This document shows, in pieces, positions 1-9,800 of a stretch of 64,000 nt of DNA. Under the pieces are notes generated by a model that was given only the letters and a program-made list of their open reading frames with translations, did no database searches and was not told the DNA's origin. The DNA is from Bolinopsis microptera (taxonomy: Eukaryota > Ctenophora > Tentaculata > Lobata > Bolinopsidae), in NCBI RefSeq assembly GCF_026151205.1, contig NC_087075.1, forward strand, positions 10,958,303 through 11,022,302, given 5' to 3'. The stretch's first letter is position 1; the number at the start of each line of letters is the position of its first letter. The position numbers and the translations under genes are program-made.

Positions 1-865
1 GATCAATATTTGCATCACCCAGGAAGACTATCTGCTTTCTGGAGTGTCTATCAAGACCCCTGAGCACGTTTTCAAACTTTTCAAGGAATTTTTTAGGGCT
101 TGTGGATGGCGAGCGGTAGAAATTTACGATGATTTTTGTCTTATTTCCGTTTTTAAAATTGTTGATTTTAAGCAATTGAAATTCTCCGCAAGTAACTTCT
201 TCTGGACTCAGATTGAGTTCGAGTTCCTGTATTTTATCGTAATCACAAACGCGTTTGTTAACATAGAGCGCAAGACCACCTCCTTTTCCAGATTTACGTG
301 CAGGTTCTTTGATAAAGGGCTCGTAAAACTGTTCGATTTCAATGTCGTTCAGACCATTAGGAAGATTAGAAATTTTACAGTTGGTTTCATTGAGGCAGAT
401 GAGGTCAAATTTGGAGAATGTTTCTATTTCTTCACTAAAATTTGAGATATTCTTCACGAGTGATCTTACGTTTAACGAAAGTATCTTAAATTCGCGATTG
501 CTAGGGGTCTTGATATTATCAGGGTGTTGGTACTTACAGCTAACCAATATCTCCGATATACAATTGTTGAGATCGATTTCGCTGGAATCTATTTCATCAG
601 TAAGTTCGCCTATTTGATTCAGTACGTGAGAACGAATATAGGGGTTAAAAGTGGGGGTTATTGTATTGTAATTATCATTAAGTTCATAGGAAGTTACTCT
701 ATAGCCAGGTATTAGGTTTAGACAGCATGTAATACAACCAAGATAATCTTTGAGGCATTTTTTATGAACTGGTTTGTCACATACAGGACAAATGAAAACA
801 TTTCTAGGAGCATAAGACCACCCGAAGCAACTTGAGCATTGTGATTTGAAACTAGGTTCAACCAT
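1..865 (-). CDS. LINE ORF2, N-terminal part (Zn-finger + APE endonuclease), cut by window edge
   Basis: An uninterrupted minus-strand frame runs from an ATG at 863-865 to base 1 (about 288 codons, still open). The first ~60 residues hold paired cysteines (CSSCFGW, CPVCDKPVHKKC, CITC) resembling a PHD/RING-type zinc finger. Then comes an apurinic endonuclease-like nuclease: FKILSLNVRSL, the CLNETN block that holds the catalytic Glu, a GKGGGLALYV block, VNFYRSPS, and FLGDANID at the window edge, equivalent to the GDFN motif. The enzyme would nick target DNA for target-primed reverse transcription; the RT domain lies outside the window. The order finger-APE and the upstream SGNH ORF fit the CR1/L2/Rex group of non-LTR retrotransposons. 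The frame looks undamaged over its visible length, so this may be a fairly young copy. Clade assignment is by motif only. Confidence 0.85.
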   Translation of the reverse strand, partial: MVEPSFKSQCSSCFGWSYAPRNVFICPVCDKPVHKKCLKDYLGCITCCLNLIPGYRVTSYELNDNYNTITPTFNPYIRSHVLNQIGELTDEIDSSEIDLNNCISEILVSCKYQHPDNIKTPSNREFKILSLNVRSLVKNISNFSEEIETFSKFDLICLNETNCKISNLPNGLNDIEIEQFYEPFIKEPARKSGKGGGLALYVNKRVCDYDKIQELELNLSPEEVTCGEFQLLKINNFKNGNKTKIIVNFYRSPSTSPKKFLEKFENVLRGLDRHSRKQIVFLGDANID

Positions 866-1381
866 TGTTCAAGATGTGTAAATACCAGATATCTGTGAAT
901 AATTAAGTAAGATATTAAATAGATAAGAGTGTATAGTATGGTGTATAGAATAGCTTGTACAGTCTAAGAATATGTATAAAAAGCTAATGTGTGTGCGTGT
1001 GAATGAATGAGGAATAAACTGTGTGCTGAGAAAGCGTAAAGATGAAAAAGAAAACTTGTTAGACCTACCTATCAAGAACTATACAGCTCTGTGTGTAGAT
1101 AGAATCGTAACGTAGTCTACAATATTACAATATTACGATAGCGGTACTGATTTCAGAACTATTCTAAAGTGTTTAAAAAACTCGGGCAAGAATTCTAGTA
1201 ACTTACGATAAGCTGATAAGAGCACGGGCATGACTATATATTTTCATGCGAGGGTTTCCATTATAACCATAAGATGTAAGCTATAATCCCTTAAAGATTT
1301 TGTAAAAATTTTGTGAAAATTTTGGCGCGGCAAGTATAAGTAGTAGGCTGGGGTACGGCTTTGTGAGTTTGTATTTAACCG
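866..1381 (-). other. Spacer between LINE ORF1 and ORF2
   Basis: AT-rich stretch between the LINE esterase-like ORF and the endonuclease ORF. No convincing coding frame, RNA gene or repeat was seen. It is probably inter-ORF spacer or the remains of the end of ORF1. Confidence 0.4.
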
Positions 1382-1861
1382 TTAGTTACCAGGCAAGAGC
1401 GAGACAAACTCCCGCCTTAATGGCCAGTGCTTTCGAACTTTCTCGCTTCGCATAGAGAGTTTTTGAACACCGGTCACCAGACAGTTAGCTATCTCACTCT
1501 TGGGCAGCTGAGTAATGTGAATCCCATTTCCAGATCTATCTAAAATCTCAAACCCTTTGTTAAATATCACACTACAAATATGGTGGGAGTCGAAAAACCA
1601 AAAGTTACGATTTTCGATCAGACTAAAGTCAAACATGCAGCGGTTAAACAAATCAACCTCCTTATTTAACCATGCAAATCTCGTTCTAAGAAGGGAGTTG
1701 AAAACAAACACTGTTTTTGGATATCTAGCAAACAAGTAGTTAAAATTGTCCCTAATTTCACGGGAAAGTGTATAGCTTCTATGGTCATATCTCGACAAAT
1801 CATTAATACCGGAAGATATAATCACATAATCGCAGTTTTCAAAAAAATTTTCAAACTTCAT
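1382..1861 (-). CDS. LINE ORF1 fragment: SGNH/GDSL-type esterase domain
   Basis: A 159-codon frame with SGNH-hydrolase features: YVIISSGINDLSRY matches block III (G-x-N-D), a hydrophobic VFVFNSLL strand with FNRC follows, and DRSGNGIHIT matches the block V Asp-x-x-His region. Such an esterase domain is known in ORF1 of CR1/L2-type LINEs, and the endonuclease ORF lies directly downstream on the same strand. Upstream, a 91-codon frame (1861-2136) ends at a stop overlapping this ATG and contains VDST, a candidate for block I (GDS). I infer that one frameshift near 1861 split an originally longer ORF1. The catalytic Ser block is therefore not in this frame, and ORF1 is probably inactive here. Confidence 0.65.
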   Translation of the reverse strand: MKFENFFENCDYVIISSGINDLSRYDHRSYTLSREIRDNFNYLFARYPKTVFVFNSLLRTRFAWLNKEVDLFNRCMFDFSLIENRNFWFFDSHHICSVIFNKGFEILDRSGNGIHITQLPKSEIANCLVTGVQKLSMRSEKVRKHWPLRREFVSLLPGN

Positions 1862-2136
1862 TAAGAGATATTTATAAGCGTATTACGGGAGAATAAAGGA
1901 GACAATATAACGATTGGAAATATTAAGCCGGGTGTATACGGCAGTATGGATGAATTTAACAATGACTCTCGCTGACTCGCTCGTGTGCTGTCAACAATAT
2001 ATTCTAAAAATGAGAACATTGTTCCATTGACCATTTTTGTCTCTATGTTCTTGTTGGTCTTGTGCAAACACCAACTGCAAACATAAAATAAAAAGGAATG
2101 AGCTACAAAAATCAATAAATTAATGACATGCAACAA

Positions 2137-2583
2137 AAATTTACGGAAAAAAGATTGGACTGTCAGAACTTGTATTATTACTATAGAAGTTGCTATGGTG
2201 ACCGAGACTCCTAAAGAACACTACATAAAAACTGAACAACACTACATCAAAATAAGAGCCATCTTTTAACTGAAAATAATTACATTTGGATGATAATTAA
2301 CTTTTATTAAAAAATGATAGCTGAAAAATATTTGATCGGTTAATATTATGTATCGGGTAAAAATTGGATTGCAAAATTGCTGATAGGTAGAAAAAGTGAG
2401 TGACTAAAACCATGGCGGCAACGATTATTTACGCTGAACAAATTTCAGTCGGCAAGGTACATAATTATTTAACAGTTAACACATCAAACAAACTGCCTCC
2501 CAAACAAACCTGCACAACAGGAGAGTGTACCCGGCCCCCTCCCCTCAACAAACTGCCTCCCCAACAAACTGCCCCCCCCCCCT
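2137..2583. other. Non-coding stretch before the tandem duplication
   Basis: No gene recognised. It contains a 19-bp copy of the start of the LDLa exon (about 2511-2529), repeated at 2886-2904, and a C-rich 30-bp motif (2533-2562) repeated at 2851-2880. The MITE at 2586 is therefore flanked by locally duplicated sequence. Confidence 0.4.
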
Positions 2584-2585
2584 CC

Positions 2586-2850
2586 CAGTGGCGTAACGTT
2601 GCCTGTTGGCGGCCCCCCCGAAAATGCGCCTCCTTGTTGACGTTGCACCCCTCCCCTTTTGGCGCCCCTCACTAAAATTGAATAAATTAGGTGATTTTAG
2701 AAGATACGCCGGTAAAATCTCTAAAAAAGTGTGTTTCTAGAGCAAAACGCGCAGTTTTGCTAGTAGTAGTACCTCAGTTAAGTTTTTCAAAATTGTTCCA
2801 CATTCAAACGACGATTTTGCGCCCCCCTCAGATAGCCCCCCCCCCCCCCC
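2586..2850 (+). mobile_element. hAT-like MITE, 3-prime truncated (copy in unit A)
   Basis: Begins with the terminal sequence CAGTGGCGTAACG and matches the complete element at 32401-32687 through the GCCGGTAAAATCTCTAAAAA core. The right terminal repeat is missing: the copy dissolves into a poly-C tract near 2838-2850. Confidence 0.75.
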
Positions 2851-2884
2851 GGCCCCCTCCCCTCAACAAACTGCCTCCCCATAG

Positions 2885-3953
2885 GTGCACAACAGGAGAG
2901 TGTATAGACCTGCGTAAGTTATGTGATGGTAAATGTGACTGTTTGGACGAGAATGTCTGTGAGGATGAAACTCTCCTCTGTTCTGATTCTCCTTTCCAAC
3001 AACAGTTCCTATTGGTGTCAGGTCAGTTTTGTTTAATCCCAATTACGCAATACGCATAGTATATTGTTCTCGGGTTGCTATAGAGTTTTTATGGTATTTG
3101 AGCAGTTACCACGAATAACATTATGGTTGTTTTCTTTGATTTGTTGTAAGTTTATGGGTTACTACCTCAGTGTTTGAGTTAGTAGTTTTATTTAAATTTC
3201 TAATTTTTAAAACTGCCCTTTTGTTTTTAGAGCAAGCTGAAGCAGCGTTAGAGAAAGCAGTTGAAAAACTAAAAAAAGCTCTTCAATCAGGTAACGAAAC
3301 ATACGTCTCTCAGCTGTGAGTCGTTCTTTTGAGACCAGCAAAGGATCTCCGTCTCTTATCTTGATAACAAGATTTTATTTTTCCATGCCCATGGTCGCCT
3401 GTTAGAAATATTGTTAAATTCCAGTTTCACAAACAGTCAGTATATCATGACTTATCTCAAATCCTTAATTGTTTTGTAATTTATTTTTTATTTATAACTC
3501 GTTACTTGCACTATACTGAACAACTTACACTATTCAAACACTCAAAATAAGACACGATCGAATTTAAGGTAAGTTAATAGAAAAAGTAAGATCACAACTT
3601 GAAACGGACTACATTCAAAGTTACAACAAAGAAGGCAGGAGTCCGAGCACATTAAAACGATGACCTCACACTGTCACAGATAAAAACGTAGATAAGACCG
3701 GCGTGCGTAAGTCTAGTACTACTACTAGCAAAACTGTGTTTATGGGTTACTAACTCAGTGTTTGATCTTGAGTTAGTAATTTTATTTACATTTCTCATTT
3801 AAAAAACTGCCCTTTTTAGAGATTTTAGAGGAAGCTGAAGCAGCGTCAGAAAAGAAAAGAGAATCTCAAGTATCCTCCTCAGCAGACAATTTTGAAATTG
3901 CCCTTAGCTTCGTGTTGTTCATTACATATGGATTATGCTACATTTTGGACTAG
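2885..3953 (+). CDS. Small LDLa-type protein, copy A (5-prime end not identified)
   Basis: Three exons in phase: 2885-3021, 3231-3290 and 3820-3953 (stop TAG). Exon 1 encodes a cysteine-rich module with the spacing C-x5-C-x6-C-D-G-x-C-x-C, including ECIDLRKLCDGKCDC, which resembles an LDL-receptor class A repeat in which the usual Asp before the fifth Cys is altered. Exon 2 and the start of exon 3 are Ala/Glu/Lys-rich and probably helical (EQAEAALEKAVEKLKKAL, EEAEAASEKK). The last ~20 residues are hydrophobic (FEIALSFVLFITYGLCYILD) with almost nothing after them, as in a GPI-anchor signal or tail anchor. No signal-peptide exon was found upstream; a MITE fragment and C-rich repeats lie immediately 5-prime. 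A complete gene could start further upstream, or this may be a 5-prime-truncated remnant. Function unknown; a small cell-surface protein is an inference. Confidence 0.55.
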
Positions 3954-4435
3954 ACTTCTCCCTTACAAATATTTTTTGCCCAAATGAACTCATCAGTACA
4001 TTTTGCAAGGAGAAAATGTTTTCATCACAATATTACTGTTTGTCGGCCAGGCTCCTTGCCATGTCGGACGAATCCATTTTTCGGTACAATTTGGAAAACC
4101 TGCACTCTTAAAGTATCTGTTCATTCAAGAATGAGTCGTATATTTTGATGAATTTTGTGAGTGTTCATATTTAGTCTTACATCTTGACAGTTGAAAATGT
4201 GACTTGTTATGTTTTAATGTTTAATACAGATATAAATTTCTGTCCATTGCATGGCCATCTTGATCTCTTTGATTTGCTATTCGGTCTGATTTGACTAAAA
4301 AAGACTTAGTACAGAAATAACAAGTGAAGACACCCTCTCAATCTTTAACTCATATTTCCATTTCATTGATACTTTTCAAAGTTAATGGTTCGCTTTTAGT
4401 AACCTAAAGTTCCCTCGTATAACCTAGGAATTAGG

Positions 4436-4883
4436 ATGGTTATAGTTGTACTACTTCTCTTCTCCTCGATAAGACTGAGTCACCCTGCTCCTCCCGATCC
4501 TGCTCTTATAAAACAAGCTCTCAAAACATTCGAGGTTTGCTGTTTTTAATTACTTACTGCTGTAATTACAAGTTTTTTATTTGTAATTACCATGCTGTAA
4601 TGACAATTTGATTAACTGTGTTGATTATGGTATTATGTGCATGTTGTGTACGTTGACCAAGATTTCTACCCTAAAAAGTATTATTTCCACACTATAAAAT
4701 ATTATTTCGCGTTATTTTATAAGAATACATCAATTATATTATTTATAATCTAAAATTGACTTAATTTATCCATTTATCATATTTTCCAGAGCATGCGGTC
4801 AGTGTATCTGGATCTTGGAATACTCCCATCCGAGATAAGCAGTAGAGTTGATAACTTTGTTCGCAACTATGTCCGCTATGTTG
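4436..4883 (+). pseudogene. Orphan exons 1-2 of the pseudopeptidase gene (unit A)
   Basis: Exon 1 (4436-4534) encodes a signal peptide starting MVIVVLLLFSSIRL, and exon 2 (4790-4883) starts SMRSVYLDLGILPSEI. Both are duplicates of 6803-6901 and 7157-7250. Unit A ends just after exon 2, so the remaining 16 exons are missing. Unless it splices across unit B, this piece cannot make the full protein. Confidence 0.75.
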
Positions 4884-4955
4884 GTATGCTCTTATGCTGT
4901 TTATACTTTAGATATATTCTGTATACACTAATAGTCTATATTTGACGATTCATCC

Positions 4956-5225
4956 CAGTGGCGTAACGTTGCCTGTTGGCGGCCCCCCCGAAAATGCGCC
5001 TCCTTGTTGACGTTGCACCCCTCCCCTTTTGGCGCCCCTCACTAAAATTGAATAAATTAGGTGATTTTAGAAGATACGCCGGTAAAATCTCTAAAAAAGT
5101 GTGTTTCTAGAGCAAAACGCGCAGTTTTGCTAGTAGTAGTACCTCAGTTAAGTTTTTCAAAATTGTTCCACATTCAAACGACGATTTTGCGCCCCCCTCA
5201 GATAGCCCCCCCCCCCCCCCCCCCG
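4956..5225 (+). mobile_element. hAT-like MITE, 3-prime truncated (copy in unit B)
   Basis: Duplicate of the copy at 2586, again with one intact end (CAGTGGCGTAACG) and a poly-C tract in place of the right end. It lies exactly at the junction between the two tandem units. Confidence 0.75.
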
Positions 5226-5258
5226 GCCCCCTCCCCTCAACAAACTGCCTCCCCATAG

Positions 5259-6320
5259 GTGCACAACAGGAGAGTGTATAGACCTGCGTAAGTTATGTGA
5301 TGGTAAATGTGACTGTTTGGACGAGAATGTCTGTGAGGATGAAACTCTCCTCTGTTCTGATTCTCCTTTCCAACAACAGTTCCTATTAGTGTCAGGTCAG
5401 TTTTGTTTAATCCCAATTACGCAATACGCATAGTATATTGTTCTCGGGTTGCTATAGAGTTTTTATGGTATTTGAGCAGTTACCACGAATAACATTATGG
5501 TTGTTTTCTTTGATTTGTTGTAAGTTTATGGGTTACTACCTCAGTGTTTGAGTTAGTAGTTTTATTTAAATTTTTAATTTTTAAAACTGCCCTTTTGTTT
5601 TTAGAGCAAGCTGAAGCAGCGTTAGAGAAAGCAGTTGAAAAACTAAAAAAAGCTCTTCAATCAGGTAACGAAACATACGTCTCTCAGCTGTGAGTCGTTC
5701 TTTTGAGACCAGCAAAGGATCTCCGTCTCTTATCTTGATAACAATATTTTATTTTTCCATGCCCATGGTCGCCTGTTAGAAATATTGTTAAATTCCAGTT
5801 TCACAAACAGTCAGTATATCATGACTTATCTCAAATCCTTAATTGTTTTGTAATTTATTTTTTATTTATAACTCGTTACTTGCACTATACTGAACAACTT
5901 ACACTATTCAAACACTCAAAATAAGACACGATCGAATTTAAGGTAAGTTAATAGAAAAAGTAAGATCACAACTTGAAACGGACTACATTCAAAGTTACAA
6001 CAAAGAAGGCAGGAGTCCGAGCACATTAAAACGATGACCTCACACTGTCACAGATAAAACGTAGATAAGACCGGCGTGCGTAAGTCTAGTACTACTACTA
6101 GCAAAACTGTGTTTATGGGTTACTAACTCAGTGTTTGAGTTAGTAATTTTATTTACATTTCTCATTTAAAAAACTGCCCTTTTTAGAGATTTTAGAGGAA
6201 GCTGAAGCAGCGTCAGAAAAGAAAAGAGAATCTCAAGTATCCTCCTCAGCAGACAATTTTGAAATTGCCCTTAGCTTCGTGTTGTTCATTACATATGGAT
6301 TATGCTACATTTTGGACTAG
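5259..6320 (+). CDS. Small LDLa-type protein, copy B
   Basis: Same three-exon structure as the copy at 2885: exons 5259-5395, 5605-5664 and 6187-6320 (stop TAG), with identical splice phases. It encodes the LDLa-like cysteine module, the Ala/Glu/Lys-rich helical stretch and the hydrophobic C-terminus. The protein differs from copy A at few or no positions. It lies 0.5 kb upstream of the pseudopeptidase gene on the same strand. Confidence 0.55.
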
Positions 6321-6802
6321 ACTTCTCCCTTACAAATATTTTTTGCCCAAATGAACTCATCAGTACATTTTGCAAGGAGAAAATGTTTTCATCACAATAT
6401 TACTGTTTGTCGGCCAGGCTCCTTGCCATGTCGGACGAATCCATTTTTCGGTACAATTTGGAAAACCTGCACTCTTAAAGTATCTGTTCATTCAAGAATG
6501 AGTCGTATATTTTGATGAATTTTGTGAGTGTTCATATTTAGTCTTACATCTTGACAGTTGAAAATGTGACTTGTTATGTTTTAATGTTTAATACAGATAT
6601 AAATTTCTGTCCATTGCATGGCCATCTTGATCTCTTTGATTTGCTATTCGGTCTGATTTGACTAAAAAAGACTTAGTACAGAAATAACAAGTGAAGACAC
6701 CCTCTCAATCTTTAACTCATATTTCCATTTCATTGATACTTTTCAAAGTTAATGGTTCGCTTTTAGTAACCTAAAGTTCCCTCGTATAACCTAGGAATTA
6801 GG

Positions 6803-9800
6803 ATGGTTATAGTTGTACTACTTCTCTTCTCCTCGATAAGACTGAGTCACCCTGCTCCTCCCGATCCTGCTCTTATAAAACAAGCTCTCAAAACATTCGA
6901 GGTTTGCTGTTTTTAATTACTTACTGCTGTAATTACAAGTTTTTTATTTGTAATTACCATGCTGTAATGACAATTTGATTAACTGTGTTGATTATGGTAT
7001 TATGTGCATGTTGTGTACGTTGACCAAGATTTCTACCCTAAAAAGTATTATTTCCACACTATAAAATATTATTTCGCGTTATTTTATAAGAATACATCAA
7101 TTATATTATTTATAATCTAAAATTGACTTAATTTATCCATTTATCATATTTTCCAGAGCATGCGGTCAGTGTATCTGGATCTTGGAATACTCCCATCCGA
7201 GATAAGCAGTAGAGTTGATAACTTTGTTCGCAACTATGTCCGCTATGTTGGTATGCTCTTATGCTGTTTATACTTTAGATATATTCTGTATACACTAATA
7301 GTCTATATTTGACGATTCATAACGACACAATTAATGAATTAATTGATTTTGTTTAAAAATGTTTCCCCAAATTTCCAATTAATAAGTGTACTATTTAGTA
7401 AAACTCTGTCCACCACACAGAGATAGATAAAATAAACGGTAAGACGTTCAACACGGGTCTGAACTCCATAGCCCTGCTGAGTGACCTGGAGTTACAGGAG
7501 ATGTTCGGGGTAGTCCCTGACAGCAGCTCCTTCCACTCCTTCCAGGTGTTTGTTAGTTTGTTAGTTTGTTTGTTTGTTAGTTTGTTAGTTTGTTTGTTAG
7601 TTCGTTAGTTTGTTAGTTCGTTAGTTTGTTAGTTTGTTAGTTTGTTAGTTTGTTAGTTTGTTAGTTTGTTAGTTTGTTAGTTTGATAGTTTGTTAGTTTG
7701 TTAGTTTGCCGGTTTGTTGGTTTGTTAGTTTATTTAATTAGTTTGTTCGTTTGTTAGTTTGTTAGTTTGTTAGTTTGTTAGTTTGTTAACTTTTGCTAGT
7801 TTGTTAGTTTTTTAGTTGTTTAGTTTGTTGGTTTGTTAGTTTGTTAGTTTGTTAGTTTGTTAGTTTTTTAGTTTGTTAGTTTGTTAGTTTGTTAGTTTGT
7901 TAGTTTGTTAGTTTGTTAGTTTATTAGTTTGTTAGTTTGTTAGTTTGTATTTTTATTAGTTTGTTTGTTTATTAGTTTGTTTATTAGTTGTTTTTTTTTT
8001 GGTTTTTTGTTTGTTTGTTTGTTTGTTTGTTTGTTTGTTTGTTTGTTTGTTTTTTTTTTGGTTTTTTGTTTGTTTGTTTGTTTGTTTGTTTGTTTGTTTG
8101 TTTGTTTGTTTGTTTGTTTGTTTGTTTGTTTGTTTGTTTGTTTGTTTGTTTGTTTGTTTGTTTGTTTCACAACTTTCCACAACTTTATGTTATCATTTTA
8201 TTTATTATTTATCATATTTACAATTTTCAGAGGGATGATCAGGTGTCCAGTAAAGTAAACGAGTTGGAAGTTTTAAAGTCGAAGATCGGAGAGGATCGTT
8301 ATAACCAAGCTGCTGTCGTATTCGCTGTTAGTTTACATTATTTAATTGATTAATTAATTAATTATTCAACTACTGCGACACTTACAATGTGGTTTTCGTT
8401 CATTTTACTCTTCGCCCGCAAAGGACTATTTAAAATCAAGTTTATTCACCGTATTTCATATTATCACAGCCATTCCCTATTTTCATTTCTAAAACCTTTT
8501 ATTTCTCTCACTTTTGGTCCTTATTTTCATACCTCACTCATCTCACTTCAGCGATTACGACCATACTACAAAAAGCTCGGTGTAGATCACAACAACCAGA
8601 AAACACGTCTAGCTCAGTTTATTGAAGGCTACAATCAACAATTCTATGGTGCGCAAAAGTTTCCAGCTTACCAGCTTAGTGTTCTCATGACTCTCACTCA
8701 TCTACGCTGGATTACAATTAGAGATAATTACCGCTTGTTCATTTTAACTATTAATACAATCTTTCGTTAAACAGGTCATATAAAAGGTTCTAGCTTGGAC
8801 GAGATAGCAGCCAAAGCGGCATCAAAAAAGGACGTTATAGGATTACTTGGAGTCAAGGAGATAGAGCCCAAAATTTACTTAGACGAGGTTAACATTAAAT
8901 GGACCTAAGTTCTCAATTTCTCATAATTTTACCTTTTTTACGATCTGCAGCGACTGAAAGAAAAATGAGAAAGTAGCTTCAGGAATTATTCTTTCTTCTT
9001 AAACTTAAAACAAATGAACACAAATAAATCATGTCAAAATAAACCAATCAACATATTTTTTCATTCTCACTTTAACTTTAAGTCTTGATCTTGCAATCTT
9101 GACTGTAAATTGAATCATCTTATCACTGAACTATTCAATTTCATCACTTCATCACTCTCGTCTCCTAGGAATTGTCTGATATCTCGCACGGTGATAAGAA
9201 GGTTCCAGAACCCGATAGTGCCGGACGTCACGAAAAAACCGTTTATTTTGACGATATTGGAGAACTCCTGAAATCTGAGCATTACCATAGCAATACTGTT
9301 AAGCAGTGCGAGACAGCTATCGCTAACAAAACTTGCGCGGTAATTTTTTTCTGAAGATTATTTGTTTGAATCTTTGGCAACTTTAAGTTTAAGTAATTAT
9401 GTCAATCTGCATATTATCTGGACATAGATTGAATTAGGTTGAGTTTATCAACCATTTAATAGTATTCAATAAGTCAAAACCATTAAAAATACAGGTGAAC
9501 AAAGACAATCTGGGAAGAGATGAATTTACAGGCAAAAATTACAAGTGTTTGAATGTTCGCATGAAGTTTCGCTGCTTGGAAAACGAGCTTGGAATCCCGG
9601 GCGAGTTCAGAGATTGGGAGAAATGGGGCTATGTCAGATCTCTCCTACATTACAGGGTCCGTTGAAAATTTATCGCGTGGTTATAATTTGGCATTAACAG
9701 ATCTTTAATAGCAATTAGCAGTTGCATGGTCTGTGATTAGAGGGAAAAGTGAAAACATTGATCTGTGAGGAAATTTAGAACGTTGTGGGTTCAGGGTAAT

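Larger units (their letters stand above)
2584..7320. repeat. Tandem duplication, two units of ~2.37 kb
   Basis: Unit A (2584-4953) and unit B (4954-7320) are almost identical. The differences I see are a 6-bp indel (near 3760 in A), poly-C tract length and a few single bases. Each unit begins with a CAGTGGCGTAACG hAT-like MITE end, followed by the LDLa gene and exons 1-2 of the pseudopeptidase gene. Unit A stops right after exon 2 and is joined to the MITE start of unit B, while unit B continues into the rest of the pseudopeptidase gene. The near-identity implies a recent event, or an assembly duplication. Confidence 0.9.

Noticed and set aside
7940-8353. Open frames rich in Asn-Lys-Gln-Thr or Cys-Leu-Phe-Val
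   Set aside because: Direct translations of the GTTT microsatellite on both strands; same for 52693-53083.
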